From: Pyrinomonadaceae bacterium
GTDB lineage: Bacteria; Acidobacteriota; Blastocatellia; Pyrinomonadales; Pyrinomonadaceae
NCBI GenBank assembly: GCA_019186825.1
Contig: JABARP010000012.1
Coordinates: 362,660 to 426,659, forward strand
Direction of reading: 5' to 3'
DNA: 64,000 nt
Under the pieces are notes generated by a model. That model worked only from the letters and a program-made list of their open reading frames with translations, had not been told where the DNA came from and did no database searches. This document shows positions 8,087-17,587 of this stretch, piece after piece. Numbering within the stretch: position 1 is the first letter of the stretch; every line of letters begins with the position of its first letter. Made by a program: the position numbers and the translations under genes.

Positions 8087-9718
8087 ATGGAAATTCTCGC
8101 TGACATCCACGACCTCATTGCACCGCTCCTTAAAAATATCTGGCTACAAATGGGACTTCTCGTCGCTTTTGCGACGATACACGGCTATGTAGGAGCATGG
8201 CTCGCCGTACGAATGCTCTTTCGGCCGCGAAGGCCAATTAAGATCCTCGGGCTCACCGTGTTCCCGCAAGGAATGATCCCGAGGAACCGAGACCGTCTTG
8301 CCGCCGCGATCGGAAAAGCCGTGGGTGAAGAACTGGTCACGAGCGATACGATCCTAGAGCATTTGATCGGCCGTGAATTCTTGAAACGAAAACTCGATGC
8401 GATCGTTGCCGAATATACCGCCACTCTTCTTGAGACAAATTACCCGTCGCTGATCGAGGCTCTGCCGACATCAGTGCGAATACCCGTACTCGACGCTATC
8501 TCGGGCCTGCAAGTAAAACTTGCCGAACACATACGCGTTGTCCTTCAGAGTGAAGATGCAAAGGTCCGCATTCACGGCCTCGTTACCGCTCGAATGGATG
8601 ACATCCTTAGCCGACGCATCACGGAAGTTCTCGATGCTGAGACAGCGGACAGGGTCGTTGACTTCCTTACAGTACGCATTGAGGCCGGATTGAGTCATGC
8701 CGCCTTCGAGCAGAACGTCAGCGATTTCATCAAGACAAAGCTTGAAGAAATGCTCAGCGGCTCAACCCCGTTGGGAGAAATGTTCACGCCCGAGGCGGTT
8801 GAATTCCTAAAGGAAAAGGCGCGCGAACAGGTCGAACCTGCCGTTAAGCAGATCGCCGAATTCGCGGCGACGGAAAAGACACGCGGCCAGATAAGTGCCC
8901 TTGTAAAACGCGAGGTCCACGATTATTACGAGAATCTCTCGTTCTTTAAGAAGATCTTCGTCTCAAGGGACAACCTTCTCGCCGAGGTCGATGAGCTTGT
9001 CAATGAAAGCTTTCCGCGTCGGCTCGAAGAAACGCTGAGCGATGCCGCGTTCGCAGAAGACGCCCGCAACTTTATCTCTGACGGCATTGACAACGCCCTT
9101 TCACGCCCGGTCAACGATATCGTCGGGCATGTCGATCCCGAACGCCTTGACGATCTTAAGGACCAGATCACGCGAAGTGTTTTCTCGCTGCTAAAGAGTG
9201 AGGCAACGATCGCAGGGATCCGTCGATTCCTGCGCGAAACGATCCAAAAGCTCCGTCCGCATAGCATCGACGCCGTCCTGCAGATCATTCATCCCGAAGC
9301 AGAAGAACGCCTGAAGACGGCGGTGGCCGACGGCCTCGTCGCTGTTCTCTCGAGCGAAAGAACGGCAAATCTGCTCAACGAATTTCTCTCGACGCGGGTC
9401 GAGCACCTGCTTGCAACGCCGATCGGCCGGCTTGGCGACCATCTCGCGTCCGAGAAGGTCGCAGTGACATCCGCAACGCTCACCGATACCGTGATCGAAG
9501 CAATTAACGCCAAACTGCCCGATGCCATTCGAGAATTTGATATCGGCGGGGTCGTGCGCGACAAGATCAACAATTATCCCGTTGAAAAGCTCGAGGCTCT
9601 GGTGTTGTCGGTCGCCAAGGAACACCTTCGTAAGATCGAACTGTTTGGGGCATTGCTGGGCTTCATCCTAGGACTTGGGCAAGCGATCTGGGCCTACTTC
9701 ACGCTTGCGAAGCATTGA
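8087..9718 (+). CDS. DUF445 family membrane-anchored protein
   Basis: The ~543-residue protein has a DUF445 architecture. An N-terminal membrane segment (LLVAFATIHGYVGAWLAVRMLF) is followed by the conserved GLTVFPQGMIPRNRDRLAAAIGKAVGEELVT. A long helical region follows, and a C-terminal membrane segment (LFGALLGFILGLGQAIWAYF) ends the protein. DUF445 proteins are predicted envelope proteins of unknown biochemical role. I use the ATG at 8087; a TTG lies immediately upstream at 8084. Confidence 0.88.
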   Translation: MEILADIHDLIAPLLKNIWLQMGLLVAFATIHGYVGAWLAVRMLFRPRRPIKILGLTVFPQGMIPRNRDRLAAAIGKAVGEELVTSDTILEHLIGREFLKRKLDAIVAEYTATLLETNYPSLIEALPTSVRIPVLDAISGLQVKLAEHIRVVLQSEDAKVRIHGLVTARMDDILSRRITEVLDAETADRVVDFLTVRIEAGLSHAAFEQNVSDFIKTKLEEMLSGSTPLGEMFTPEAVEFLKEKAREQVEPAVKQIAEFAATEKTRGQISALVKREVHDYYENLSFFKKIFVSRDNLLAEVDELVNESFPRRLEETLSDAAFAEDARNFISDGIDNALSRPVNDIVGHVDPERLDDLKDQITRSVFSLLKSEATIAGIRRFLRETIQKLRPHSIDAVLQIIHPEAEERLKTAVADGLVAVLSSERTANLLNEFLSTRVEHLLATPIGRLGDHLASEKVAVTSATLTDTVIEAINAKLPDAIREFDIGGVVRDKINNYPVEKLEALVLSVAKEHLRKIELFGALLGFILGLGQAIWAYFTLAKH

Positions 9719-9917
9719 TCGGAAAAATTGATGTTTCCTGCCATCGCGCATTCTTTCGAGAACAGCAAAGCTCGTTGTATCCTATCCGCGGTTGGTAATC
9801 TCGCTTATGCGTGATACGGCACCAACGAGAACGAGCACTTCGGTTGCTGTTTGCAAATGAAAATCTGGGTTGTAGTTCAGCCAAATCGCGGAATACGATC
9901 CCAAAAAGGAAAACAAA

Positions 9918-10385
9918 ATGAGAAGAACGGTACAATTGATAATTTTTGCGGCAGCTGCGGGCATCTTCGCCGCCTGCCAGCCATCCGAACCGGCCAAGCC
10001 GACGGCTAACGAAACGCCGAAGCCTGCGGCCTCCGCTACGCCGTCCCCGTCATCAACCGGCACTCCGTCAGCCTCCTCGCCCTCGGCTCAGCCGAAGCCC
10101 GCTACGCCTAAGGCTGCAGCCCTCGAAGGCGAGTGGCCCGGCGTCGAAGGCACGAAGTTGAAGGTGACAAAGACCGGCGATAAGTACAAGATCGAGATCA
10201 CCGATCTTGACAAGACCGATACGTTCGAAGGACATGCCAACGGCGACGTCATAGAATTCACGAGAAAGGGCAAGGTTGAGACGATCAAAGCCGCGACAGC
10301 CGAAGAAACAGGAATGAAATGGCTGCAGGGCGAAAAGAACTGTGTGGTGATCACGAAGGGGAGCGAAGGTTATTGTCGGAACTAA
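9918..10385 (+). CDS. Small lipoprotein with Pro/Thr/Ser-rich linker
   Basis: The 155-residue product has a lipobox (IFAAC, Cys at about residue 19) after a short hydrophobic stretch, then a ~50-residue A/P/S/T/K-rich linker. A compact C-terminal domain of ~80 residues begins at LEGEWPGVEGTKLKVTKTGDKYKIEI and contains a Cys pair near the end (CVVITKGSEGYC). The pattern suggests a beta-sheet domain tethered to a membrane. A purine-rich Shine-Dalgarno (AAGGAAAA) precedes the ATG. Function is unknown. Confidence 0.8.
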   Translation: MRRTVQLIIFAAAAGIFAACQPSEPAKPTANETPKPAASATPSPSSTGTPSASSPSAQPKPATPKAAALEGEWPGVEGTKLKVTKTGDKYKIEITDLDKTDTFEGHANGDVIEFTRKGKVETIKAATAEETGMKWLQGEKNCVVITKGSEGYCRN

Positions 10386-10410
10386 CCGCACTGCACCAGC
10401 TTAATAGTGA

Positions 10411-10435
10411 GGCCGCTTTTGGGGCGGCCTTTTTT
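10411..10435 (+). terminator. Rho-independent terminator after the lipoprotein gene
   Basis: A GGCCGC/GCGGCC stem (10411-10416 with 10424-10429) with a 7-nt loop is followed by a run of six or more T. It lies 25 nt after the lipoprotein stop codon. Confidence 0.88.
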
Positions 10436-10717
10436 ATTTCGTATGCCAACTGCTTCCTGAAGTTTTGGGATCACGAAGCTGCTTTATCGCAGATTCTGTG
10501 CATTGAGCGACCGTCCACCGATCGCTTAACGAAAGGATCTAACAGATACACCCGCACAGGATCGAAAGGGGTTCCCGTGCAGGCGGTCAAATTCTATTTC
10601 TACCCAAAAAGGCCGTCCACCGTCGAGAAACTTTTATCGAACTTCCTCTACAGTCGTGTCGTTAACTCCTTTAGCCGTCCATTACAGGCTGGAATTTTTG
10701 CTTGGAGCGTAAACGTC
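10436..10717. other. Intergenic stretch before the DUF2807 gene
   Basis: No convincing coding sequence is seen between the terminator and the DUF2807 start, although an open frame runs through it. A GGAG at about 10705 is the Shine-Dalgarno for the next gene. No clear promoter hexamers were assigned. Confidence 0.5.
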
Positions 10718-11428
10718 ATGAAAAAGATCGGTATCCTATTATTCCTCGCTGCGTTGATCATCGGGGTCGCCATCTCCGGTGCATTCTCTTTTGGGCCCGG
10801 CCCCAGGGATATCTTTGATCTCGCTTCTCTATTTAAGGGCGAGGTCGGATCCGGTCATATCGAAACTTCAAAGCGCGATGTGGCGGATTTTAACAAGCTT
10901 AAGGTTGGCGGCGTCTTTGACGTCGAGGTTTCTCGCGGAGATAAGTACAGCGTTGAGGTGATCGCCGACGACAATCTCTTGCCCTTTATCCGGACAGAGG
11001 TGGACGGCGACACTTTGTCGATCTATTCCGACGCCAAGATCTCTAAGAGTTCACAGCTCCGTGTTGTCATAACCGCGCCGGACATCCGTAAAGTTAAAGC
11101 GACCGGTGCTTCAAAAGTGTTGCTTAAGGACGTCAGCAATGAAGAGCTCGCGCTGAATGCAAGCGGCGCCTCGAAGATCACGGCTTCTGGTTCGACGGCA
11201 TTGCTTACGATCGACGTAAGCGGAGCGAGCAAGGTGCTCGGTTCTGACCTTGCGTCAAAGCAAGCAACGGTCGAGACGAGCGGTGCGAGCAGCGCAGATA
11301 TCAAGGTAAGCGACTCACTTAATGCTCACGCTTCGGGAGCGAGCCACATACGATACGTCGGTTCGCCCGGAACCCTCGATGTTGATCGTTCAGGTGCAGG
11401 CACCGTCTCGCAACAAACATCGAATTGA
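10718..11428 (+). CDS. Secreted DUF2807 (putative auto-transporter adhesin head GIN) protein
   Basis: The 236-residue protein starts with a signal peptide or N-terminal anchor (MKKIGILLFLAALIIGVAISGAFS). A DUF2807 domain follows: DFNKLKVGGVFDVEVSRGDKYSVEVIADDNLL, then a beta-helix-like ladder of repeated GAS motifs (ATGASKV, ASGASKI, VSGASKV, TSGASSA, ASGASHI) spaced about 20 residues apart. DUF2807 proteins are exported and of uncertain role. The ATG at 10718 has a GGAG upstream and gives a clean signal peptide; the frame is open further upstream but looks non-coding. Confidence 0.88.
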   Translation: MKKIGILLFLAALIIGVAISGAFSFGPGPRDIFDLASLFKGEVGSGHIETSKRDVADFNKLKVGGVFDVEVSRGDKYSVEVIADDNLLPFIRTEVDGDTLSIYSDAKISKSSQLRVVITAPDIRKVKATGASKVLLKDVSNEELALNASGASKITASGSTALLTIDVSGASKVLGSDLASKQATVETSGASSADIKVSDSLNAHASGASHIRYVGSPGTLDVDRSGAGTVSQQTSN

Positions 11429-11481
11429 TCGAAGGTTTTGCTGTTCGACAACGGCTATCTCTTCAAAGCAGATCGCAATGT

Positions 11482-11525
11482 CGCCGCCTCTTGAACTGAA
11501 CGATCAAGAAGCGGCGGTTCTCTTT
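11482..11525 (+). terminator. Terminator after the DUF2807 gene
   Basis: The stem CGCCGC-C-TCTTGA pairs with TCAAGA-A-GCGGCG (one internal C.A mismatch) and is followed by TTCTCTTTT. It lies 54 nt after the DUF2807 stop. Confidence 0.7.
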
Positions 11526-12071
11526 TGTCGCTCGCTATTCTCATGGGAAGGTCCAGGTTCGGCGCTCGTCGGGTCAGCGCGGTATAATGATCCAATACGA
11601 AAAAAAAGATGCTCGATTTTTGAATTTTGAGGGTCTGAAATGGGTCAATTTTTACCAAAAATCGCGTCCAAAAATCCCCCAAATGTTTGACAAATCAGGA
11701 CGTTAAATCGACGTTAAAGGAAATTTTCGCCCCTGTGGATTTTGGTTTGCAAGGGCAGATTTTTCGTGTTAGTCTGATATCCATTTCCGGGTAGTCCGTG
11801 CTTGTAAGTTGTTGAAAGCAAATAACTTAATGTTCTGTGTTAAGTTTTAAACAGCCCAACTTTCGGCTTGTGGAAATCCTGTGAAAAAGACGGTAACACA
11901 TTGCTAACAAAGAGACTCCCGCAAGAGCGCTTTAGGAACACACGCCGGCGGAGATCGTCCGTCTTAAACAGCGCTGAAGTGCGGTTGTCAGTCGCCCGGA
12001 AAAAATAGAATTTAACCTGCCGTTGAAGCGAGGCCTTACCAATAGATCGCTCTGCGGTAACACAAGATAAC
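11526..12071. other. dnaA upstream region with DnaA-box-like sites
   Basis: This ~550-nt stretch has no gene. It contains two DnaA-box-like 9-mers, TGTGGATTT at 11734-11742 and TGTGGAAAT at 11869-11877, consistent with autoregulation of dnaA. A TATAAT hexamer occurs near 11582 and several A/T-rich runs are present. I could not assign a specific dnaA promoter. A second part of a bipartite origin here is possible but unproven. Confidence 0.5.
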
Positions 12072-13466
12072 TTGCAACTCTCTTTAGAAAAGAACACAAT
12101 CTGGGACGATATCCTTGTGCAGCTGCGCGAGGAGCTGAGCCACCAGGTGCTTGCGACCTGGTTCCTTCCTCTCCAACACATCGAAACGAATGATGAACAA
12201 AAAGAGATAGTTCTTGCCGCGGGGACGGTAGCTCAAGACTGGATCAACCGATACTACTCGGAAAAGCTAAAAGCGATATTCACGAAACTTGGCTGCAGCG
12301 ACTACAAGATCGTCTGGAAGGATATAGAGGAACCAGAATCCTCGGTCGAGGATCAGAAAGCCGATCTTCTTTTTTCACCTTCGCTCAGAAACGAAGTTTC
12401 GTCGGCGGAAATTCAAAAGCCGTTCGCAGAGTCGGTCGAGACCACATCGCTGAATCTAAAATACACGTTCGATAAGTTCGTCGTCGGCACCGGAAATGAA
12501 TTCGCGAATGCCGCCGCAAAGAGCGTTGCCGAGAGTCCGGGATCCGCATACAATCCGCTCTTCCTCTACGGAGGCGTGGGGCTTGGCAAGACGCACTTGA
12601 TGCATGCGATCGGACATTCGATAAAACAGCATTCGCCATCTTCGCGTGTCGCATATATCACGAGCGAATTGTTCATGAATGAGCTGATTCACGCGATACG
12701 TTTTGATAAGACCCCGGCATTCAGAGACAAGTATCGTTCGATCGACGTACTGTTGCTCGACGACGTACAGTTCATGGCCGGAAAGGAAAGGACACAGGAA
12801 GAATTCTTCCATACGTTCAACTCGCTCTATAATGATCAGAAACAGATCGTCATATCGAGCGACTGTCCGCCGAGGGAAATACCAACGCTTGAAGAACGTC
12901 TTCACTCGAGGTTTGAATGGGGCTTGATCGCGGATATCGAGCCGCCTGACCTTGAGACAAAGGTCGCTATCTTAAAAAGAAAGGCGGACCTTGACGGGAT
13001 CGACCTTCCGAACGACATCGCTATCTACATTGCCGGTCGGGTCAAGAGCAACGTACGCGAACTTGAAGGCTCGCTTGTTAGGCTTGTCGCGATCGCCTCG
13101 CTCAAGCAGGTTCCATTGTCGAAGGCAATAGCCGACGAGGCGATAAAGAATATTATCGATAGCGAGCATCCGGTCGGATTGACACTTGATAGGATCGTCC
13201 GGGCCGTTGCTGCCCAATACAAGATGTCGGTCGATGAACTGAAGGCAAAGAGCAACTCCCGCGCGGTCGCTCTGCCACGCCAGGTCGCTATGTATCTCTG
13301 CAAGAGATTGACGCGGCATAGCTTTCCGGAGATCGGAAAAGCATTCGGCGGTAAACATCACACAACGGTGATGCACTCCGTTGAGAAGATCGAGAAGATG
13401 AGCCGGGAGGACCGCGTTTTCCACAAGGCTCTGAATGAGCTAATTGATTCTCTTTGCAACAGTTAG
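12072..13466 (+). CDS. dnaA: Chromosomal replication initiator protein DnaA
   Basis: The 464-residue protein spans all four DnaA domains. Domain I starts at TIWDDILVQLREELSHQVLATWFLPL and a short linker follows. The AAA+ domain begins at LKYTFDKFVVGTGNEFANAAA, with Walker A GGVGLGKTH and Walker B LLLDDVQF. Domain IV carries the DnaA signature FGGKHHTTVMHSVEKIEKM. DnaA-ATP binds origin boxes and opens the duplex. No ATG or GTG is available upstream in frame, so the TTG at 12072 is the likely start. dnaN follows after the probable origin. Confidence 0.97.
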   Translation: MQLSLEKNTIWDDILVQLREELSHQVLATWFLPLQHIETNDEQKEIVLAAGTVAQDWINRYYSEKLKAIFTKLGCSDYKIVWKDIEEPESSVEDQKADLLFSPSLRNEVSSAEIQKPFAESVETTSLNLKYTFDKFVVGTGNEFANAAAKSVAESPGSAYNPLFLYGGVGLGKTHLMHAIGHSIKQHSPSSRVAYITSELFMNELIHAIRFDKTPAFRDKYRSIDVLLLDDVQFMAGKERTQEEFFHTFNSLYNDQKQIVISSDCPPREIPTLEERLHSRFEWGLIADIEPPDLETKVAILKRKADLDGIDLPNDIAIYIAGRVKSNVRELEGSLVRLVAIASLKQVPLSKAIADEAIKNIIDSEHPVGLTLDRIVRAVAAQYKMSVDELKAKSNSRAVALPRQVAMYLCKRLTRHSFPEIGKAFGGKHHTTVMHSVEKIEKMSREDRVFHKALNELIDSLCNS

Positions 13467-13824
13467 CGAATTTTGACAGATGCACCGAAATCACAGGTTT
13501 TCCACCGGTTTTCCTGCGGATCTGAGTTGCTAAGATATTGAAAATCAAGCATTTATCGTGAACAGCAAACTTTTCACACAGGGTGCGGCCCGAAATGCTT
13601 TCCCGAACTTGAGGAAAACTGAGAGATGTGTGATTTTCCACACATTTAAAATATTTTCCACAAGTTTTCCACAGGCTTTTGTGGATAAAAAAGATTCGAT
13701 TTTATAAGGAGTTAGCCGTTTTTTACACAAATCCACAAGCCCTATTACTACTGCTATTTCTTCCTCTTCTTTTTTAAGAACTGTTAGTAGTAAAGGCATT
13801 CAAAAAAGAAACGAGAGGTAGAAG
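13467..13824. other. oriC: Probable chromosomal replication origin (oriC) between dnaA and dnaN
   Basis: This 358-nt gap has no gene. It has at least five DnaA-box-like 9-mers and an AT-rich block at about 13688-13728 that could serve as the unwinding element. Placement between dnaA and dnaN is a common bacterial arrangement. A strand-composition (GC skew) switch would be needed to confirm it. Confidence 0.75.
13634..13737. promoter_or_regulatory. DnaA box cluster
   Basis: TTTTCCACA occurs at 13634-13642, 13654-13662 and 13665-13673. A perfect box, TGTGGATAA, lies at 13680-13688 on the opposite strand, and AAATCCACA lies at 13729-13737. A weaker TTTTCCACC lies at 13498-13506. Close spacing of 11-20 nt for the first four suggests cooperative DnaA binding. 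Confidence 0.8.
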
Positions 13825-15021
13825 ATGAGTATGGAATTTACGATCAAGCAGTCAACGTTGAAAGACGAACTAGGTTTTATTCAGGGCGTTGTTGAACGCA
13901 AGACGACCATTCCGGTGCTTGCGAACATTCTCATCGAATCCCTCGGCGATAACGAGATACGCATTGTCGGAACCGACCTTGACGTTACGATCCGATGCGA
14001 CGCTGAAGCGGTCGTGGAAAAAGCCGGTTCGATCTGTGTGTCCGCACGCAAGCTTTTTGATATCGTCCGCGCTCTTGATGCGGAGGACGTTCACTTCAAG
14101 AAGGAGGACAACGAGTGGGTTACGATGAAATGCGGCCGGGCAAAATTCCGGCTTGCGGGTGTTAACCGCGAACAGTTCCCGGAGATCCCGTCCTTCAAGA
14201 GCACGCCGCTCAGTTTGCCTGCGGCGACGTTCAACTACTTCATACAGAATACGGCATTCGCGATCACGAACGAGGTCTCGCGATTCACTCTGTCCGGAGC
14301 AAAGTTCGTTATTTCGGACGGTATTGCGAGAATGGTAACGACCGATGGCCATCGCCTTGCCTTTATCGAGCAAAAACTTTCCGGTGACGAAAAAACATCC
14401 GCGATCGACACGCTTATTCCACGAAAGGCGTTGCTCGAGCTCGCAAAGATCGCACGCGATACGGGCGGCGACATTGCTTTCGGTGAAGATCAGAAACACC
14501 TGTTCTTCGAGATCGAAGGCCGCCTTTTGATCAGCAGAACTCTTACCGGAGCCTTCCCGAATTATGAACTCGTAATGCCAAAGGACAACGATCTTACCGC
14601 CGTCTTTGATCTTGAGGAGATGCGTGCTGCGGTTCGGCGTGTAAGCCTTATGGCGGATGATCGTACGCGATCGATCCGGCTGATAGTCCGCGACGGTGAG
14701 ATCGAGCTCAATGCTCAGTCAAGCGAAGAAGGCGAGGGCCGCGAGGTAGTTCCTGCGGAATACGCAGGGCCGGAGACCACGATCGGCTTTAACTGGCAAT
14801 ATCTGCTCGAATTCCTCAATAACGCGGGATCGATCGCTACGGCTGCAAAGGCGGAGGGCGAGAAGGAATCAGATGGCGACGGAACGGTCCGTGTCCGTGA
14901 CGGTAATGCCGCGACCCGCATTTCGTTTGAGTTTAAGGATTCAAACGCTCAGACGCAGATGAGGATCGCCGACAATTCCGAATACGATTATAAGTATATT
15001 GTGATGCCGCTCAGGATATGA
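13825..15021 (+). CDS. dnaN: DNA polymerase III subunit beta (sliding clamp)
   Basis: The 398-residue protein matches DnaN along its length: an N-terminal MEFTIKQSTLKDELGFIQGVVERKTTIPVLANILIE, DGHRLAFIE in the middle domain, and the C-terminal YKYIVMPLRI that ends nearly all clamps with MP(M/L)R. The clamp is a ring dimer that tethers polymerase to DNA. The ATG at 13825 is preceded by GAGAGGTAGAAG; a second ATG two codons later is also possible. It is slightly longer than the ~366-residue E. coli protein because of an acidic insertion (KAEGEKESDGDG) near residue 350. Confidence 0.97.
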   Translation: MSMEFTIKQSTLKDELGFIQGVVERKTTIPVLANILIESLGDNEIRIVGTDLDVTIRCDAEAVVEKAGSICVSARKLFDIVRALDAEDVHFKKEDNEWVTMKCGRAKFRLAGVNREQFPEIPSFKSTPLSLPAATFNYFIQNTAFAITNEVSRFTLSGAKFVISDGIARMVTTDGHRLAFIEQKLSGDEKTSAIDTLIPRKALLELAKIARDTGGDIAFGEDQKHLFFEIEGRLLISRTLTGAFPNYELVMPKDNDLTAVFDLEEMRAAVRRVSLMADDRTRSIRLIVRDGEIELNAQSSEEGEGREVVPAEYAGPETTIGFNWQYLLEFLNNAGSIATAAKAEGEKESDGDGTVRVRDGNAATRISFEFKDSNAQTQMRIADNSEYDYKYIVMPLRI

Positions 15022-15169
15022 TCCTAGGCACAGTTTGATGGTCAAAAGAAAAGGGGATACGCGCGGGCTAGGTGCCACTCGGATCTCCTTTTTGTAATTT
15101 ATTCGAACATTTGGCGGTAGCCGAACGTTGTTGTTAAGGCTTTTCAAAAAGAAAACGGAGATCAGAGGA

Positions 15170-17512
15170 ATGAAGGTACTAGTAACGCTATTCGCAATAC
15201 TCATTGTTATGACCGCGGCTGTCTTTGCTCAAACCGGCGGCTTGCCCCAGCTCATTGACCGCGAGCTATTTTTTGACACACCGGAATACAGCGGAGCACA
15301 GATATCACCTGACGGTAAATATATTTCATTTCGTAAGCCTTTCAAGGGAACGATGAATATCTGGGTCAAGGGGGCGAACGAGGCGTTTGAGAAAGCACGG
15401 CCTCTGACAAACAGGACCGACCGTCCAATCTCTCAATATTTTTGGTCGCGAGACAGTAAGTACATCTTATTCATACAGGACAACGCCGGTGATGAGAATT
15501 TCAATGTTTACGCAGTTAGCCCGGCCGATAGTCCCGCGAATGGAGCCGAGGTACCTTCGGCCCGCAATATAACGGCAGCAAAGGGTGCTACAGCAACTAT
15601 TCAGGCCGTTCCGCAGTCAGATCCCAACTCGATCTATGTCGGACTGAACGAGCGGGACAAGGCGTGGTTCGACCTCTTTAAGGTAAACATCTCGACCGGC
15701 GAGCGTACTCAAATCGTGCAGAATAACGACCGCCTCGGTGATTTTATTTTCGATAACACAGATAAGCTGAGGCTTGCCGTACGCAGCCCTCGATCGGGCG
15801 GTACAGAGATATTGCTGCTCGATGGTGACAAGCCGAAAGAGATATATAGTTGCGGGATCTTTGAGACATGCTCACCTGTCGGTTTCTCGAAAGACAATAA
15901 AAAAGTCTATCTGATGACGAACAAGGGATCTGTTGACCTTATCGGATTGGAGTTGCTCGACATTGCAACGGGAGCCGTCACAAAGGTCGAGAGCGACCCG
16001 CTGGGTAAGGTCGATATGCAGAATGCGATCTTTTCTGATCGGACGCACGAGCTTGTCGGAACTGTCTATAACGATGAGAAGCTGCGTGCCTATTGGAAGG
16101 ACAAAAAACGGAAGGCCGACGACGATCTGATCAAGAAAAGGCTTGGCGACCGCGAGATCGATTTTGTGGGCAACACCGCTGATGAGAGTAAGTGGATCGT
16201 CCTAACGTCGAGTGATGTTGACCCGGGAACGGCGTGGTTGTACGACCGTAAAACAAAGAACCTATCGACGCTCTACCAGTTTCGCGAAAAGCTGCCGCGT
16301 AACGCGCTTGCTGAAATGAAACCGATCACGTATCCGTCGTCGGACGGCTTGATGATCCCGGCTTACCTGACATTGCCGAAAGGAGTCGAGGCAAAGTCTC
16401 TGCCGCTAGTTGTATTTCCTCATGGTGGTCCGTGGTCCCGCAACGCCTGGGGTTACAGCTCATACGCACAGTTCCTTGCAAATCGCGGCTATGCTGTCCT
16501 TTCACCGAATTTCCGCGGTTCGACCGGCTATGGAAAGAAGTTCATCGATGCGGGCAATCTCGAATGGGGCCGTAAGATGCAGGATGACCTTACCTGGGGC
16601 GTTAAGTACCTCGTCGGCCAAGGCATCGTTGACCCGAAGCGTGTCGGAATAATGGGAGGTTCGTATGGTGGATATGCGACGCTGGCCGGGGTAACGTTTA
16701 CGCCGGACCTTTATTCTGCAGCGGTTGCTATCGTCGCTCCGTCGAACCTCATAACGCTGCTTGACGCGATACCACCTTATTGGGAATCGGGGCGCATAGT
16801 CCTTTATAAACGGATGGGAGATCCTACGACAGCTGCCGGAAAAGAGCTGCTCAAGGAAAGGTCGCCGCTAACTTATGTTGATAGGATCAAGACGCCGTTG
16901 ATGATCGTACAAGGTGCAAATGACCCGCGCGTCAATAAGCGCGAGTCGGACCAGATCGTTATCGCACTTCGCGACCGCGGATTTCCTGTCGAATACCTTC
17001 TCGCTCCGGATGAAGGCCACGGATTCCAGCGGCCGGTGAACAATATGGCAATGTTGGCAGCGGCGGAAAAATTCCTTGCAAAACGTCTCGGCGGACGCTT
17101 CCAGGAATCGGCGACTCCGGAAGTTGCAAAGCGGCTAAGCGAAATAACGGTCGATCCAAAGACGGTTGTAATTACGTACAAAAATGGGGCTGAAGCTAAA
17201 GCGGCAGCGGTCAATATTTCCGGAAAATGGGATATGAAGGCCGATACCGGATCTCAGATGGTCGACGTCGCACTAGACCTTACGCAAAACGGAGAGGTCG
17301 TAAACGGCTCGCTCGCTTCGGCGTATGGCGGAGGCACGATCTCGGACGGAAAGGTCAGCGGCAACAAGTTCGTCGCGGCCGCTGCTGTTGAGATAAATGG
17401 CCAATCCCTAATATTAAAGATCGAGGGTGTTATCGATGGAAACAATATGACCGGGACGATGAGTGGCCCGGGTGTTCCAAACATCGATTTCACTGCCGTA
17501 AAGCAGAAATGA
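15170..17512 (+). CDS. Secreted prolyl oligopeptidase-family (S9) peptidase with C-terminal beta extension
   Basis: The ~780-residue protein has a signal peptide (MKVLVTLFAILIVMTAAVFA). A beta-propeller region with TolB/WD-like strands follows (QISPDGKYISF, YFWSRDSKYILF), then an alpha/beta-hydrolase domain. The nucleophile is Ser in GGSYGGYAT, the Asp is in QGANDPRV and the His is in DEGHGF. S9 enzymes cleave peptides at proline or related residues. After the peptidase domain an extra ~100 residues (VNISGKWDMKADTG onward) form strand-rich repeats of the kind appended to other acidobacterial hydrolases. Start chosen for the signal peptide and the AGAGG before it. Confidence 0.93.
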   Translation: MKVLVTLFAILIVMTAAVFAQTGGLPQLIDRELFFDTPEYSGAQISPDGKYISFRKPFKGTMNIWVKGANEAFEKARPLTNRTDRPISQYFWSRDSKYILFIQDNAGDENFNVYAVSPADSPANGAEVPSARNITAAKGATATIQAVPQSDPNSIYVGLNERDKAWFDLFKVNISTGERTQIVQNNDRLGDFIFDNTDKLRLAVRSPRSGGTEILLLDGDKPKEIYSCGIFETCSPVGFSKDNKKVYLMTNKGSVDLIGLELLDIATGAVTKVESDPLGKVDMQNAIFSDRTHELVGTVYNDEKLRAYWKDKKRKADDDLIKKRLGDREIDFVGNTADESKWIVLTSSDVDPGTAWLYDRKTKNLSTLYQFREKLPRNALAEMKPITYPSSDGLMIPAYLTLPKGVEAKSLPLVVFPHGGPWSRNAWGYSSYAQFLANRGYAVLSPNFRGSTGYGKKFIDAGNLEWGRKMQDDLTWGVKYLVGQGIVDPKRVGIMGGSYGGYATLAGVTFTPDLYSAAVAIVAPSNLITLLDAIPPYWESGRIVLYKRMGDPTTAAGKELLKERSPLTYVDRIKTPLMIVQGANDPRVNKRESDQIVIALRDRGFPVEYLLAPDEGHGFQRPVNNMAMLAAAEKFLAKRLGGRFQESATPEVAKRLSEITVDPKTVVITYKNGAEAKAAAVNISGKWDMKADTGSQMVDVALDLTQNGEVVNGSLASAYGGGTISDGKVSGNKFVAAAAVEINGQSLILKIEGVIDGNNMTGTMSGPGVPNIDFTAVKQK

Positions 17513-17531
17513 GCTACATCTCGTAAACCGC

Positions 17532-17562
17532 AAAAAGGCCGCGGGAATTGGGCGGCCTTTTT
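17532..17562. terminator. Bidirectional terminator
   Basis: AAAAAGGCCGC pairs with GCGGCCTTTTT around a 9-nt loop, giving a T tract on both strands. It separates the S9 peptidase gene from the convergent SRPBCC gene. Confidence 0.9.
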
Positions 17563-17587
17563 TCGGTCGACTATCACAAAAATTGCG

